A stretch of DNA of 63,851 nucleotides from contig JASCPG010000007.1 of assembly GCA_029960085.1 (NCBI GenBank), positions 1-63,851 on the forward strand, read 5' to 3'. The position numbers were made by a program, and so were the translations under genes. How positions within the stretch are numbered: the stretch's first letter is position 1; each line of letters begins with the position of its first letter. The notes under the pieces were generated by a model, which worked only from the letters and a program-made list of their open reading frames with translations, did no database searches and was not told where the DNA came from. Shown here piece by piece: positions 16,506-27,293 of the stretch. This DNA is from Microbacteriaceae bacterium PS02067 (GTDB lineage: Bacteria > Actinomycetota > Actinomycetes > Actinomycetales > Microbacteriaceae).

Positions 16506-17449
16506 TGAGGCACCTGCTCGACACCAAGACCCTGTCCCACGGCGACGCGATCCGGATCCTCGACGTCGCCGAAGACATGCGCGACACGCAGTCGCGCGAG
16601 GTGAAGAAGCTCCCGACTCTGCGCGGCAAGACCGTCGTGAACCTCTTCTTCGAGGACTCGACCCGCACCCGGATCTCGTTCGAGGCCGCCGCCAAGCGCC
16701 TCTCCGCCGACGTCATCAACTTCTCCGCGAAGGGCTCCTCGGTGAGCAAGGGGGAGTCGCTGCAGGACACCGCCCAGACGCTGCAGGCGATGGGTGCGGA
16801 TGCCGTCGTCATCCGCCACGGCGCGTCCGGCGCACCGCACACCCTGGCGACGAGCGGGTGGATCACGGCGGGCGTCGTCAACGCCGGCGACGGCACGCAC
16901 GAGCACCCCACGCAGGCCCTCCTCGACGCGTTCACGATCCGCAAGCGCCACTTCGGCGACGCCAGCCGCGGCCGCGACCTCGCGGGCCTGCGCGTCACGA
17001 TCGTCGGCGACGTGCTGCACTCGCGGGTCGCCCGCTCGAACGTGTGGCTGCTCACGACCCTCGGCGCGGAGGTGACGCTCGTCGCCCCGCCCACCCTCGT
17101 CCCGCAGGATGTCTCGGCCTGGCCCGTGCGCATCCTGTACGACCTCGACGAGGCCGTCGCGGCGAAGCCCGACGCCATCATGATGCTGCGCATCCAGCTG
17201 GAGCGGATGAATGCCGCGTATTTCCCCACTGAACGGGAGTATTCGCGGCGCTGGGGCCTCGACGCACGGCGCCTGAAGGCCCTCCCGGAAGGTAGCATCG
17301 TCATGCACCCCGGTCCCATGAACCGGGGGCTGGAGATCTCCGCCGACGCCGCCGATTCGCCGCAGTCGACCGTGCTCGAACAGGTCAGCAACGGTGTCTC
17401 GGTCCGGATGGCGGCGCTCTACCTGCTGCTCGCGGGGGAGCGCGCATGA
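16502..17449 (+). CDS. pyrB: Aspartate carbamoyltransferase catalytic subunit
   Basis: 315 aa from GTG 16502, which overlaps the pyrR stop (GTGA); ATG 16505 is the alternative. GAGGTG lies 8 bases before the GTG, which slightly favours it. It joins carbamoyl phosphate to aspartate. Visible motifs are [13 protein letters not shown] (carbamoyl phosphate site), [29 protein letters not shown], and [12 protein letters not shown]. No pyrI regulatory subunit is present, as is usual in actinobacteria. Confidence 0.96.
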   Translation: MMRHLLDTKTLSHGDAIRILDVAEDMRDTQSREVKKLPTLRGKTVVNLFFEDSTRTRISFEAAAKRLSADVINFSAKGSSVSKGESLQDTAQTLQAMGADAVVIRHGASGAPHTLATSGWITAGVVNAGDGTHEHPTQALLDAFTIRKRHFGDASRGRDLAGLRVTIVGDVLHSRVARSNVWLLTTLGAEVTLVAPPTLVPQDVSAWPVRILYDLDEAVAAKPDAIMMLRIQLERMNAAYFPTEREYSRRWGLDARRLKALPEGSIVMHPGPMNRGLEISADAADSPQSTVLEQVSNGVSVRMAALYLLLAGERA

Positions 17450-17520
17450 TCGCCGCCGAGGCGCAGCACCCGCACGCCCCGCACCGACAGGCCGAAGGAC
17501 CCGAGGAGGCCGCACGATGA
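17446..17520 (+). CDS. 24-residue micro-ORF bridging pyrB and pyrC
   Basis: The ATG overlaps the pyrB stop (ATGA at 17446-17449), and its stop overlaps the pyrC ATG (ATGA at 17517-17520). The peptide is Ala/His/Pro/Glu-rich with no recognisable domain. A strong GAGGAGG ribosome site for pyrC (17503-17509) lies inside it. It may carry ribosomes from pyrB to pyrC rather than make a functional peptide. Real translation is not proven. Confidence 0.45.
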   Translation: MIAAEAQHPHAPHRQAEGPEEAAR

Positions 17521-18830
17521 CCGACTACCTGATCCGCGGAGCACAGCTCACCGGCACGGATGCCGCGGACATCGTCCTCCGAGACGGTGTCATCGCCGAG
17601 ATCGGCACCGGCCTCAGCCACGCCGGCGCCACCGTCGTCGACGCCGACGGCCTCATCGCCCTCCCGGGTCTCGTCGACCTGCACACGCACCTGCGCGAAC
17701 CCGGCTACGAGGCGTCCGAGACGATCCTCACCGGCTCGCGCGCCGCCGCCACGGGCGGCTTCACCACGGTGTTCGCGATGCCGAACACGTCGCCCGTCGC
17801 CGACACCGCGGGCGTCGTCGAGCAGGAGCTCGCCCTCGGCGAGGCGGCCGGCTACGTGCGGGTCCAGCCGATCGGCGCCGTGACCGTCGGGCAGAAGGGC
17901 GAGCGTCTCGCAGAGCTCGGTGCGATGGCATCCAGCTGGGCGCGCGTGCGCGTCTTCAGCGACGACGGGTTCTGCGTCTTCGACCCGCTCATCATGCGCC
18001 GCGCCCTCGAATACGTGAAGGCGTTCGACGGCGTCGTCGCCCAGCACGCGCAGGACCCGCGCCTCACCGAAGGCGCCCAGATGAACGAGGGCACCGTCTC
18101 GGCGGAGCTCGGCCTCGCGGGCTGGCCCGCCGTCGCCGAGGAGTCGATCATCGCCCGCGACGTGCTGCTCGCCGAGCACGTCGGCTCCCGCCTGCACGTC
18201 TGCCACCTCTCCACCGCCGGATCGGTCGACATCATCCGCTGGGCCAAGAAGCGCGGCGTCAACGTCACCGCCGAAGTCACGCCCCACCACCTCCTCCTCA
18301 CCGAGGACCTCGTCCGCGGCTACGACGCGCGTTTCAAGGTGAACCCGCCGCTGCGCCGCGACGAGGACGTCCAGGCCGTCCGCGAAGGCCTCGCCGACGG
18401 GACGATCGACATCGTCGCGACCGACCACGCGCCGCACCCCGCCGAGAACAAGTCGTGCGAATGGCAGGCCGCCGCGAACGGCATGGTCGGCCTCGAGTCG
18501 GCACTGCGGGTCGTCCACGCCGCGATGATCGAGACGGGCCTGCTCACCTGGACCGACGTCGCCCGCGTGATGTCCGCCGCGCCCGCCCGGATCGGCCGTC
18601 TCGACGACGCGGGCACGGCGCTCGAGGTCGGCGCCCCGGCATCACTGACCCTCTACGACCCGTCGCCCGTCCGGCCGTTCGGCGCGGGCGACCTGCACGG
18701 ACTCAGCGGAAACTCGCCGTACCTCGGCCGCGAACTCCCGGGCGACGTGCGCTGGACGTTCTTCCGCGGCGCGGCGACCGTGAGCGACGGCGTCCTCGCC
18801 GAGACGATGACGGCGGGAGCGCACGCATGA
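17517..18830 (+). CDS. pyrC: Dihydroorotase
   Basis: 437 aa, type I/amidohydrolase class. It closes carbamoyl aspartate to dihydroorotate with two zincs. Motifs: [15 protein letters not shown] (metal His pair), [36 protein letters not shown], and the metal Asp region [11 protein letters not shown]. The start is set by GAGGAGG seven bases upstream. It overlaps the micro-ORF upstream and the membrane-protein gene downstream by ATGA. Confidence 0.96.
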   Translation: MTDYLIRGAQLTGTDAADIVLRDGVIAEIGTGLSHAGATVVDADGLIALPGLVDLHTHLREPGYEASETILTGSRAAATGGFTTVFAMPNTSPVADTAGVVEQELALGEAAGYVRVQPIGAVTVGQKGERLAELGAMASSWARVRVFSDDGFCVFDPLIMRRALEYVKAFDGVVAQHAQDPRLTEGAQMNEGTVSAELGLAGWPAVAEESIIARDVLLAEHVGSRLHVCHLSTAGSVDIIRWAKKRGVNVTAEVTPHHLLLTEDLVRGYDARFKVNPPLRRDEDVQAVREGLADGTIDIVATDHAPHPAENKSCEWQAAANGMVGLESALRVVHAAMIETGLLTWTDVARVMSAAPARIGRLDDAGTALEVGAPASLTLYDPSPVRPFGAGDLHGLSGNSPYLGRELPGDVRWTFFRGAATVSDGVLAETMTAGAHA

Positions 18831-19375
18831 CCCGCGAAGGCGCGCTCCTCGTCATGATCGGCGTCACCGTCGTACTGCTCGGGCTCGGCGTCCTCGCGTG
18901 GCGTCGCCGCACGCGCCGCGACAGCGGCCTGCTCGCCCCCGTCGGCGAACTGCCGCAGGGTGCGATCCCGACTCTCACCGCCTCCGGGTTCTACGTCGCC
19001 ACGACGCGGCACGGCGAGGCACTCGAACGCCTCGCGATCACCGGCCTCGGGTTCCGCTCGCGCGTGGACGTCACGGTCACCGACGCAGGCGTCGCACTCG
19101 ACCTCGTCGGCCAGCCGCGCATGACCCTCGCCCTCGACCGGATCGAGGCCGCGACCCTCGCCACCGTCGCGATCGACCGCGTCGTCGAGCCCGGCGGCCT
19201 CGTGTGCGTCACGTGGCGCGCACGACGATCCGACGGCACCGACGAACTCGTCGACAGCTATCTCCGCCCGCAGGATGCCTCCGCACGAGCCGTCACCGAC
19301 GCCATCGCCGCCACCCTGCCGGCCGCACCGACCCCCGACTCCGCCACCGCCTCCACGACGGGAACAGACGCATGA
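18827..19375 (+). CDS. Conserved membrane protein of the pyr operon (PH-like)
   Basis: 182 aa. One membrane segment lies at the N-terminus ([19 protein letters not shown]), then a soluble beta-rich domain ([28 protein letters not shown]). A gene of this kind sits between pyrC and carA across many actinobacteria and is often labelled a transporter or export protein, without proof. The single segment argues against a transporter. It overlaps pyrC and carA by ATGA, so it is firmly part of the operon. Confidence 0.85.
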   Translation: MTREGALLVMIGVTVVLLGLGVLAWRRRTRRDSGLLAPVGELPQGAIPTLTASGFYVATTRHGEALERLAITGLGFRSRVDVTVTDAGVALDLVGQPRMTLALDRIEAATLATVAIDRVVEPGGLVCVTWRARRSDGTDELVDSYLRPQDASARAVTDAIAATLPAAPTPDSATASTTGTDA

Positions 19376-20517
19376 CGTTCACTTCAGACCCCGCCGTCCT
19401 CGTGCTCGAGGACGGCTCACGCCACCCCGGCCGCGCCTACGGCGCGCGCGGCACGACCCTCGGCGAGGTCGTCTTCGCGACCGGTATGACCGGCTACCAG
19501 GAGACCCTCACCGACCCGTCCTACGCGGGCCAGATCGTGCTGCAGACCGCCCCGCACATCGGCAACACGGGCATGAACGGCGAAGACCCCGAGTCGCGTC
19601 GCATCTGGGTCGCCGGTTACATCGTGCGCGACCCGTCGCGCGTCGTCTCGAACTGGCGCGCCGAGGAGTCGCTCGACGACGCGCTCGTCCGTGACGGCAT
19701 CGTCGGCATCTCCGGCATCGACACCCGCGCCATCACCCGCGTGCTCCGCTCGGCGGGCTCGATGCGCGGCGGCGTGTTCTCCGGAGAGGCCGCGAAGCTG
19801 GATGCCCAGGAGCAGCTGCGTCTCGTCCGCGAAGCGCCCCAGATGGCGGGCCAGAACCTGTCGGCGGCGGTTTCGGTCGCCGCCGCAGAGGTGACTCCCG
19901 CGACGGGGGAGCGGATCGGCAACCTCGCCGTCCTCGACCTCGGCGTCAAGCAGGCGACGATCGACAACCTCGCCGCCCGGGGGTTCGACGTGCACGTGTT
20001 GCCGCAGTCCGTCACGATCGACGACATCCGCGCGATCGACCCCGTCGCGGTGTTCTACTCCAACGGCCCGGGCGACCCCGCGGCATCCGGCGATCACGTC
20101 GCGCTCCTTCGCTCGGTGCTCGATGCTCGGCTGCCGTTCTTCGGGATCTGCTTCGGCAACCAGCTGCTCGGGCGCGCCCTGGGCTTCGGCACCTACAAGC
20201 TGCCCTTCGGCCACCGCGGCATCAACCAGCCCGTGCTCGACAAGCAGACCGGGCGCGTCGAGATCACGGCGCACAACCACGGCTTCGCCGTCGACGCGCC
20301 GCTCGAGGGCGAGGTCGACAGCCCGAACGGCTACGGCCGCGTCGAGGTGAGCCACATCGGCCTCAACGACAACGTCGTCGAGGGCTTGCGCGCCCTCGAC
20401 ATCCCCGCGTTCAGCGTGCAGTACCACCCCGAGGCGGCCGCCGGTCCGCACGACGCCAACTACCTGTTCGACCGCTTCGCCGACCTCGTGCGCGCCACCC
20501 TGGAGAACAAGAACTGA
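19372..20517 (+). CDS. carA: Carbamoyl-phosphate synthase small (glutaminase) subunit
   Basis: 381 aa. It hydrolyses glutamine and passes ammonia to CarB. The class I amidotransferase triad is visible: Cys in [12 protein letters not shown], and His and Glu in [12 protein letters not shown]. The N-terminal domain has [20 protein letters not shown]. The ATG overlaps the upstream stop; its stop shares one base with the carB ATG (TGATG). Confidence 0.97.
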   Translation: MTFTSDPAVLVLEDGSRHPGRAYGARGTTLGEVVFATGMTGYQETLTDPSYAGQIVLQTAPHIGNTGMNGEDPESRRIWVAGYIVRDPSRVVSNWRAEESLDDALVRDGIVGISGIDTRAITRVLRSAGSMRGGVFSGEAAKLDAQEQLRLVREAPQMAGQNLSAAVSVAAAEVTPATGERIGNLAVLDLGVKQATIDNLAARGFDVHVLPQSVTIDDIRAIDPVAVFYSNGPGDPAASGDHVALLRSVLDARLPFFGICFGNQLLGRALGFGTYKLPFGHRGINQPVLDKQTGRVEITAHNHGFAVDAPLEGEVDSPNGYGRVEVSHIGLNDNVVEGLRALDIPAFSVQYHPEAAAGPHDANYLFDRFADLVRATLENKN

Positions 20518-23500
20518 TGCCCAAGCGCACCGATATCAAGAGCGTCCTCGTCATCGGCTCCGGCCCGATCGTCATCGGACAGGCCTGTGAATTCGACTAC
20601 TCCGGCACGCAGGCCTGCCGTGTGCTCCGCGAGGAGGGCGTGCGCGTCATCCTCGTGAACTCCAACCCGGCGACGATCATGACCGACCCGGACTTCGCCG
20701 ACGCGACCTACATCGAGCCGATCACCCCCGCCGTGATCGAGACGATCATCGCGAAGGAGAAGCCGGATGCCATCCTCCCGACCCTCGGCGGCCAGACGGC
20801 GCTGAACGCCGCGATGGCCCTCCACGAGCAGGGCATCCTCGAGAAGTACGACGTCGAGCTCATCGGCGCGAAGGTGGACGCCATCCGCAAGGGCGAGGAC
20901 CGCCAGATCTTCAAGCAGCTCGTGCTGGATGCCGGTGCCGACGTCGCCCGCTCGGTCATCGCCCACACGATGGACGACCTCCTCGCCGGAGCCGCCGAGC
21001 TCGGCTACCCGCTCGTCGTCCGCCCCTCCTTCACGATGGGCGGCCTCGGCTCGGGCTTCGCGTACGACGAAGAAGACCTCCGCCGCATCGGCGGCGCGGG
21101 CCTGCGCGACTCGCCGACCACCGAGGTGCTCCTGGAGGAGTCCATCCTCGGCTGGAAGGAGTACGAGCTCGAGCTCATGCGCGACACGGCCGACAACACG
21201 GTCGTCGTGTGCTCGATCGAGAACGTCGACCCCGTGGGCGTCCACACGGGCGACTCGATCACGGTCGCCCCCGCGCTCACCCTCACCGACCGCGAGTACC
21301 AGAAGCTCCGCGACATCGGCATCGACATCATCCGCGCCGTCGGCGTCGACACCGGCGGCTGCAACATCCAGTTCGCCGTCGACCCGGCATCCGGTCGCAT
21401 CATCGTCATCGAGATGAACCCGCGTGTGTCGCGCTCGTCGGCGCTCGCCTCCAAGGCGACCGGGTTCCCGATCGCGAAGCTCGCCGCGAAGCTCGCGATC
21501 GGCTACCGCCTCGACGAGGTCCCGAACGACATCACTCAGGCGACCCCCGCGAGCTTCGAGCCGACGCTCGACTACGTCGTCGTGAAGGTCCCGCGGTTCA
21601 ACTTCGAGAAGTTCCCGAACGCCGACGTGACCCTCACGACGACCATGAAGTCGGTCGGCGAGGCGATGGCCATCGGCCGCAACTACACGACGGCCCTGCA
21701 GAAGGCGCTCCGCTCGCTCGAGAAGCGCGGATCGAGCTTCCACTGGGGCGACGAGCCGCGCACGAAGGACGAGCTGCTCGAGATCGCGAAGATCCCGACC
21801 GACGGCCGCATCGTCGTGCTGCAGCAGGCGATGCGCAAGGGCGCGACGATCGAGGAGGCCTTCGCCGCGACGAAGATCGACCCGTGGTTCCTCGACCAGA
21901 TGGCGCTCATCAACGAGGTCGCCGCGTTCGTCGCCGACGCGCCGGAGCTGGATGCCGACGTGCTCCGCGTCGCGAAGGAGCACGGCTTCTCCGACGCGCA
22001 GCTCGCGGAGCTCCGCGGTGACACCGAGGCGGAGATCCGCGGTGTGCGCCACGCGTTCGGCATCCGCCCCGTCTACAAGACCGTCGACACCTGCGCGGGG
22101 GAGTTCCCCGCCCTCACGCCGTACCACTATTCGTCGTACGACCACGAGACCGAGGTGACCCCGTCGGAGCGCACGAAGGTCGTCATCATCGGCTCGGGAC
22201 CGAACCGCATCGGCCAGGGCGTCGAGTTCGACTACTCGTGCGTGCACGCGTCGTTCGCGCTGGCGGATGCCGGGTACGAGACCATCATGGTCAACTGCAA
22301 CCCCGAGACGGTCTCGACCGACTACGACACGAGCGACCGCCTCTACTTCGAGCCGCTGACCCTCGAGGACGTCCTCGAGGTGCTGCACGCCGAAGCGCAG
22401 TCGGGGAAGATCCTCGGCGTCGTGTGCCAGTTGGGCGGCCAGACGCCGCTCGGGCTCGCGAAGGGCATCGAGGAGGCCGGGTACACGATCCTCGGCACCT
22501 CGCCCGCCGCCATCGACATCGCCGAGGAGCGCGAACTGTTCTCGCAGCTGCTCGACCGGGCCGGGCTCATCGCCCCGCGGCACGGCACCGCGATCGACGA
22601 GGCGGGCGCCGTCACGATCGCCGAGGAGATCGGCTACCCCGTGCTCGTGCGCCCGAGCTTCGTGCTCGGCGGGCGCGGCATGGAGATCGTCTACGACACC
22701 GAGAGCCTGCGCGATTACTTCGTGCGCACGGCCGGCGAGGTCGTCATCGAGGAGGGCAAGCCCCTGCTCGTCGACCGCTTCCTCGACGACGCCGTCGAAC
22801 TCGACGTCGACGCGCTCTACGACGGGACCGAGCTGTACATCGGCGGCGTCATGGAGCACCTCGAAGAGGCCGGCATCCACTCCGGCGACTCGTCGTGCAC
22901 GCTCCCGCCCATCTCCCTCGGCCGCACCGAGATCGACCGGGTGCGCAGCGCGACGCTCGCGATCGCGGAAGGCGTCGGCGTGCGGGGCCTGCTGAACGTG
23001 CAGTTCGCCGTGTCGGCAGGGGTTCTTTACGTCATCGAGGCGAACCCCCGCGCGAGCCGCACGGTGCCGTTCGTGTCGAAGGCGCTCGGCATCCCGCTCG
23101 CGAAGGCCGCCTCGCGGATCATGGCGGGCTCGACCATCGCGGAGCTCAAGGCCGAGGGGATGCTCCCCGCGCAGGACGGCTCACGGGTGCCGCTGGACGC
23201 CCCGGTCGCCGTCAAGGAGGCCGTGCTGCCGTTCAAGCGGTTCCGCACCGCCGACGGCCACACCGTCGACTCGGTGCTCGGCCCGGAGATGCGCTCGACG
23301 GGCGAGGTCATGGGGATCGACCGCGACTTCCCGACCGCGTTCGCGAAGAGCCAGTCCGCAGCCTACGGCGGGCTCCCGACGGAGGGCACCGTGTTCCTCT
23401 CGGTCGCCGACGACGACAAGCGCGCCGTGATCCTCCCCGCGCACCGCCTGCAGGAGCTCGGCTTCCGCCTCACGGCGACGGAGGGCACAGCCGAGATCCT

Positions 23501-23807
23501 CGCTCGCAACGGGATCAAGGTCGACGTCGTGAACAAGTACTCCGCGACGCAGGTCTCGGGGGAGCGGAACGTCGTCGACCTCATCAACGCGGGCGAGATC
23601 GACATCGTCGTGAACACCCCCTCGGGCGGCATCGCGCGTGCCGACGGCTACGAGATCCGCGCCGCCGCGGTCGCCGCCGACAAGGCGCTCTTCACGACGA
23701 TGGCCGTCCTCGGCGCCGCCGTGAGCGCGCTGCCGGTCCTCCGGGAAGGCTTCTCGGTGCGGAGCCTGCAGGAGTACGCCGCCGATCGCGCGGAGGCCCG
23801 CCGGTGA
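20517..23807 (+). CDS. carB: Carbamoyl-phosphate synthase large subunit
   Basis: 1096 aa, full length. It makes carbamoyl phosphate from bicarbonate, ammonia and two ATP, for both pyrimidines and arginine. The duplicated ATP-grasp halves are clear: [21 protein letters not shown] at the N-terminus and [20 protein letters not shown] at the second half. [19 protein letters not shown] and [19 protein letters not shown] are the paired metal sites. The C-terminal MGS-like allosteric domain includes [16 protein letters not shown]. Confidence 0.97.
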   Translation: MPKRTDIKSVLVIGSGPIVIGQACEFDYSGTQACRVLREEGVRVILVNSNPATIMTDPDFADATYIEPITPAVIETIIAKEKPDAILPTLGGQTALNAAMALHEQGILEKYDVELIGAKVDAIRKGEDRQIFKQLVLDAGADVARSVIAHTMDDLLAGAAELGYPLVVRPSFTMGGLGSGFAYDEEDLRRIGGAGLRDSPTTEVLLEESILGWKEYELELMRDTADNTVVVCSIENVDPVGVHTGDSITVAPALTLTDREYQKLRDIGIDIIRAVGVDTGGCNIQFAVDPASGRIIVIEMNPRVSRSSALASKATGFPIAKLAAKLAIGYRLDEVPNDITQATPASFEPTLDYVVVKVPRFNFEKFPNADVTLTTTMKSVGEAMAIGRNYTTALQKALRSLEKRGSSFHWGDEPRTKDELLEIAKIPTDGRIVVLQQAMRKGATIEEAFAATKIDPWFLDQMALINEVAAFVADAPELDADVLRVAKEHGFSDAQLAELRGDTEAEIRGVRHAFGIRPVYKTVDTCAGEFPALTPYHYSSYDHETEVTPSERTKVVIIGSGPNRIGQGVEFDYSCVHASFALADAGYETIMVNCNPETVSTDYDTSDRLYFEPLTLEDVLEVLHAEAQSGKILGVVCQLGGQTPLGLAKGIEEAGYTILGTSPAAIDIAEERELFSQLLDRAGLIAPRHGTAIDEAGAVTIAEEIGYPVLVRPSFVLGGRGMEIVYDTESLRDYFVRTAGEVVIEEGKPLLVDRFLDDAVELDVDALYDGTELYIGGVMEHLEEAGIHSGDSSCTLPPISLGRTEIDRVRSATLAIAEGVGVRGLLNVQFAVSAGVLYVIEANPRASRTVPFVSKALGIPLAKAASRIMAGSTIAELKAEGMLPAQDGSRVPLDAPVAVKEAVLPFKRFRTADGHTVDSVLGPEMRSTGEVMGIDRDFPTAFAKSQSAAYGGLPTEGTVFLSVADDDKRAVILPAHRLQELGFRLTATEGTAEILARNGIKVDVVNKYSATQVSGERNVVDLINAGEIDIVVNTPSGGIARADGYEIRAAAVAADKALFTTMAVLGAAVSALPVLREGFSVRSLQEYAADRAEARR

Positions 23808-24670
23808 GCGAACCCGAGCCCGGACTCGAGACCCGCGCGTTCGGCCGACGCCTGCGCCGGGCCCTCGACGCGCACGGACCGCTGTGCGTCGGGATCGACC
23901 CGCACGAGGCGCTCCTGCGCGCATGGGGGCTCGAGGTGTCGGCATCCGGCGCGCGGGACTTCGGCCTGCGCACCGTCGACGCCGCCGCGGGGCGCGTCGG
24001 GGTCGTGAAGCCCCAGGTGGCGTTCTTCGAGCGCTACGGGTCGGCGGGCTTCGCGGCCCTCGAAGACGTCTCGGCGGCCGCGCGCGCGGCGGGCCTGCTC
24101 GTCATCGCGGATGCCAAGCGCGGCGACATCGGCACGACGATGGAGGGCTATGCCGCCGCCTGGCTCGAGCCCGGCGCGCCGCTCGAATGCGACGCTGTGA
24201 CCCTGAGCCCCTACCTCGGGACGGACTCTCTCCATGCGGCGCTCTCGGCTGCGACGCGCCACGACAAGGGTGCGTTCGTCCTCGCCGCGACGAGCAACCC
24301 CGAGGCGGCGCTCGTGCAGCGCGCCGCAGACCCCGACGGCGAGACGGTCGCCGAGCGCGTCGCGCACGACGTCGCGGCGCGGAACATCGGCGCCCCGGGC
24401 TCGCTCGGCTCGATCGGGGTCGTCGTCGGCGCGACGGTCGACCGCCGCTCGTTCGGGCTCACCGACGTCGTCCTCGCGGGCACCCCGATCCTCGCGCCCG
24501 GCTTCGGCGCACAGGGCGCGGAGCCGGCCGACCTTTCGCGCCTGTTCGGCTACGTCTCCTCGCAGGTCGTCGCGAGCGAGAGCCGCAGCGTCCTCGGCGC
24601 GGGGCCGGACCGCCTCGCCGCACGCATCGAGGAGCGTGCCGCCCTGTACCGTGGTGAGTCCCATGAGTGA
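23804..24670 (+). CDS. pyrF: Orotidine 5'-phosphate decarboxylase (type 2)
   Basis: 288 aa from the GTG that overlaps the carB stop (GTGA). It decarboxylates OMP to UMP. The longer actinobacterial type is seen: GVDPH-like [28 protein letters not shown], and the catalytic [18 protein letters not shown] with its Lys/Asp pair. [10 protein letters not shown] and LAPGFGAQG are also in place. Its last eight bases overlap the next gene. Confidence 0.96.
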   Translation: MSEPEPGLETRAFGRRLRRALDAHGPLCVGIDPHEALLRAWGLEVSASGARDFGLRTVDAAAGRVGVVKPQVAFFERYGSAGFAALEDVSAAARAAGLLVIADAKRGDIGTTMEGYAAAWLEPGAPLECDAVTLSPYLGTDSLHAALSAATRHDKGAFVLAATSNPEAALVQRAADPDGETVAERVAHDVAARNIGAPGSLGSIGVVVGATVDRRSFGLTDVVLAGTPILAPGFGAQGAEPADLSRLFGYVSSQVVASESRSVLGAGPDRLAARIEERAALYRGESHE

Positions 24671-25559
24671 CGCCCGACGCCCACCCGAGGTCGACCGTGC
24701 GGCGGCATCCCGCCGTGCCGTCGCCGCCCGCCGCGAGCGCGCCGCGCTCAAGCAGGACGTCGCGATGCGCGTCATCACGCCGCAGCAGGTGCTCCGGCGT
24801 GCTCTCGCGGCGCCGGAGTCTCCCGTCGGCGCCCTCCGCGTCACGGAGTTCCTGACCGCGCTCCCGGCGATCGGCGCCGGCAAGCGCGACCGGATCCTCG
24901 CCGATCTCGACATCTCGCCCGTCAAGCGGCTCGGCGGGCTGGGCGTCCGTCAGCGCGCGGCACTGTCGCAGTGGCTCGACACGCGCTTCGCGCCGCACCG
25001 GCCGCGCGCCGGCCGCAGTCGCCTCGTCGTCCTGGCGGGGCCGACGGCCGTCGGCAAGGGCACCGTCGCCGCGCACATCAAGGATCACCATCCGGAGATC
25101 CTGCTGTCGGTGTCGGCGACGACGCGCGCCCCGCGACCGGGCGAGATCGACGGCGAGCACTACTTCTTCGTCGATGACGCCGAGTTCGATCGGATGATCC
25201 GCGACGGCGAACTGCTCGAACATGCCACGGTGCACAACAAGCACCGCTACGGCACCCCGAAGGCTCCCATCGAGAAGGCGCTCGCGGAGGGCCGCACGGT
25301 CCTCCTCGAGATCGATCTGCAGGGCGCCCGCCAGGTGCGCGCCGCCGCGCCCGACGCGAGCCTCGTGTTCCTGCTGCCGCCGAGCTGGGACGAACTCGTC
25401 CAGCGCCTCGTCGGCCGCGGCACGGAAGACGAGGAGGAGCGCGCCCGCCGTCTGCGCACCGCGAAGGGCGAGCTCGCCTCACAGGGCGAGTTCGACTTCC
25501 TCGTCGTCAACGACGAGGTCGCCCGCGCCGCAGCCGAAGTCGCGAGCCTCGCCCGCTGA
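24663..25559 (+). CDS. gmk: Fused integration host factor (mIHF) - guanylate kinase
   Basis: 298 aa, about 100 more than a normal Gmk. Residues 10-106 are an actinobacterial mIHF domain (LKQDVAMRVITPQQVL, LTALPAIGAGKRDRILADLDI, RLGGLGVRQRAAL), a helical DNA-binding protein normally encoded separately just upstream. Residues 119-298 are guanylate kinase: Walker A GPTAVGKGT at 126-134, the GMP site SATTRAPRPGEIDGEHYFF, LLEIDLQGARQVR, and the lid. The linker RFAPHRPRAGRSR has no good internal start codon, so one polypeptide is likely. It overlaps pyrF by eight bases. Confidence 0.92.
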   Translation: MSDARRPPEVDRAAASRRAVAARRERAALKQDVAMRVITPQQVLRRALAAPESPVGALRVTEFLTALPAIGAGKRDRILADLDISPVKRLGGLGVRQRAALSQWLDTRFAPHRPRAGRSRLVVLAGPTAVGKGTVAAHIKDHHPEILLSVSATTRAPRPGEIDGEHYFFVDDAEFDRMIRDGELLEHATVHNKHRYGTPKAPIEKALAEGRTVLLEIDLQGARQVRAAAPDASLVFLLPPSWDELVQRLVGRGTEDEEERARRLRTAKGELASQGEFDFLVVNDEVARAAAEVASLAR

Positions 25560-25591
25560 CGCGACCGGGAATGGGCGACGGCGCGCGCTGA

Positions 25592-25597
25592 TAGAAT
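25592..25597 (+). promoter_or_regulatory. Candidate -10 element for rpoZ
   Basis: TAGAAT, 80 bases before the rpoZ ATG, in the gmk-rpoZ gap. It is identical to the element before efp. The -35 is not obvious. Confidence 0.5.
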
Positions 25598-25677
25598 GAT
25601 CTGATGCCGCGGCTCTCGTCCGCGCCCACACTCTCCACTCACGTTCTCCACCCGCCATCCGACTCAGGAGGTCCGCC

Positions 25678-25932
25678 ATGGCCGCTCGCGACAAGGGCAT
25701 CATCGACCCGCCCATCGACGCACTGCTCGAGAAGGTCGACTCGAAGTACCAGCTGGTGATCTACGCGTCCAAGCGCGCCCGCCAAATCAACGACTACTAC
25801 TCCGACCTGCACGAAGGGAACCTCTTCGACAACGTCGGTCCGCTCGTCGACTCGAGCGTCGAGGACAAGCCGCTGACCATCGCGCTGCACGAGATCCACG
25901 AGGACAAGCTGCGCCTGCGCCACGCCGAGTGA
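25678..25932 (+). CDS. rpoZ: RNA polymerase omega subunit
   Basis: 84 aa. Omega helps beta' fold and join the core enzyme. Family features are [30 protein letters not shown] near the N-terminus and [10 protein letters not shown] near the C-terminus. A strong AGGAGG ribosome site stands before the ATG. The usual actinobacterial neighbour coaBC does not follow; a gap with hairpins and then metK comes instead. Confidence 0.96.
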   Translation: MAARDKGIIDPPIDALLEKVDSKYQLVIYASKRARQINDYYSDLHEGNLFDNVGPLVDSSVEDKPLTIALHEIHEDKLRLRHAE

Positions 25933-25936
25933 CACG

Positions 25937-25973
25937 CGGATGCCTCGGAGAGTGTGACTCTTCGTGGCATCCG
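25937..25973 (+). terminator. Hairpin terminator after rpoZ
   Basis: CGGATGCC and GGCATCCG arms enclose a second small stem (GAGAGT...ACTCTTC). It begins four bases after the rpoZ stop. There is no long T-run, as is usual in high-GC actinobacteria. The arms are an inverted pair of the over-represented GGATGCC motif. Confidence 0.7.
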
Positions 25974-25974
25974 T

Positions 25975-26014
25975 CATGCCCGCGATTCCCGCGATGTCGG
26001 GAGCCGCGGGCATG
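25975..26014 (+). other. Second strong hairpin in the rpoZ-metK gap
   Basis: Arms CATGCCCGCG...CCCG and CGGG...CGCGGGCATG pair over 17 positions with a two-base mismatch and a six-base loop. It follows the first hairpin by one base. It could be part of a tandem terminator or of the metK leader. Confidence 0.5.
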
Positions 26015-26025
26015 ATTGTGTCTGC

Positions 26026-26052
26026 GGGCCTTCGCCTGACGGCGCCAGGCCC
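26026..26052 (+). other. Third hairpin, metK leader
   Basis: GGGCCT and AGGCCC enclose a CGCC-TGAC-GGCG stem-loop. It ends 35 bases before the metK ATG, so it would be in the metK mRNA if transcription starts upstream. I do not recognise a known SAM riboswitch fold. Confidence 0.4.
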
Positions 26053-26087
26053 CACCACCCCACCGAAGAACCTTTGAGGAGCCGTCG

Positions 26088-27281
26088 ATGACCGCCCTGC
26101 GCCTGTTCACCTCCGAGTCCGTCACCGAGGGCCACCCGGACAAGATCTGCGACCAGATCTCCGACTCGATCCTCGATGCGCTCATCACCGGCGACCCGCA
26201 CAGTCGCGTCGCAGTCGAGACGCTCGTCACGACGGGTCTCGTGCACGTCGCCGGCGAGGTGCGCACCGACGGCTACGTCGACATCCCCGGCATCGTCCGC
26301 GGGGTCGTCAACCGCATCGGGTACACCTCGAGCGAGACCGGCTTCGACGGCGACTCGTGCGGCGTCACGGTGTCGATCGGCGAGCAGTCGGGCGATATCG
26401 CCGCGGGCGTCGACACCGCCATCGAGCACCGTGAGGGCGGGTCGGCCGACCCCATCGACGAGCTCGGTGCGGGCGACCAGGGCATCATGTTCGGCTACGC
26501 CACGACCGAGACCCCGCAGCTCATGCCGATGGCGATCTGGACAGCGCACCGTCTCGCGGAACGCCTCACCGATGCGCGCCGTTCGGGCGCGCTCGGCTTC
26601 CTCCGGCCCGACGGCAAGACCCAGGTGACCCTCGGCTACGACGGCGCGACGCCGCGCACGGTCGACACGGTCGTCCTGTCCACGCAGCACAACCCCGACA
26701 TCTCGCTCGCGGCGCTCCGCGCGGCCGTGCAGGCCGAGGTGATCGACCCCGTGCTCGCGACGACGGGGCTCGACACGTCGGACGTCCGGTACGTCATCAA
26801 CCCTGCGGGTCCCTTCGTCACCGGCGGCCCCAAGGGCGACGCCGGGCTCACGGGCCGCAAGATCATCATCGACACGTACGGCGGGGCCTCGCGCCACGGC
26901 GGCGGCGCCTTCAGCGGCAAGGACCCGTCGAAGGTCGACCGCTCGGCCGCCTACGCGATGCGCTGGGTCGCGAAGAACGCCGTCGCGGCAGGCCTCGCGG
27001 AGCGCCTCGAAGTGCAGGTCGCCTACGCGATCGGCAAGGCGCAGCCGGTCGGACTGTACGTCGAGACCTTCGGCACGGGCCACGTCTCCGACGAGGTCAT
27101 CACCCGCGCGATCCGCGACGTGTTCGATCTGCGCCCGAAGGCGATCATCGATGAGCTGGATCTCTTGCGCCCGATCTACGCGCAGACGGCCGCCTACGGC
27201 CACTTCGGCCGCGAGCTGCCCGAGTTCACGTGGGAGCGCACCGACCGCGTCGACGCCCTGCGTGCCGCCGCGGGTCTCTGA
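26088..27281 (+). CDS. metK: S-adenosylmethionine synthetase
   Basis: 397 aa. It makes SAM from methionine and ATP. Signatures: [21 protein letters not shown] (ATP/metal His), [13 protein letters not shown], and the phosphate loop [24 protein letters not shown] precedes the ATG at a normal distance. priA follows after 12 bases. Confidence 0.97.
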   Translation: MTALRLFTSESVTEGHPDKICDQISDSILDALITGDPHSRVAVETLVTTGLVHVAGEVRTDGYVDIPGIVRGVVNRIGYTSSETGFDGDSCGVTVSIGEQSGDIAAGVDTAIEHREGGSADPIDELGAGDQGIMFGYATTETPQLMPMAIWTAHRLAERLTDARRSGALGFLRPDGKTQVTLGYDGATPRTVDTVVLSTQHNPDISLAALRAAVQAEVIDPVLATTGLDTSDVRYVINPAGPFVTGGPKGDAGLTGRKIIIDTYGGASRHGGGAFSGKDPSKVDRSAAYAMRWVAKNAVAAGLAERLEVQVAYAIGKAQPVGLYVETFGTGHVSDEVITRAIRDVFDLRPKAIIDELDLLRPIYAQTAAYGHFGRELPEFTWERTDRVDALRAAAGL

Positions 27282-27293
27282 CCTCCCGCGATC

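Noticed and set aside
20460..22880. 806-codon minus-strand open frame opposite carB
   Set aside because: Shadow of carB; biased composition and no ribosome site.
25975..26052. Known SAM riboswitch before metK
   Set aside because: The hairpins do not show the junction or core bases of the SAM riboswitch classes I know; kept only as unassigned structure.
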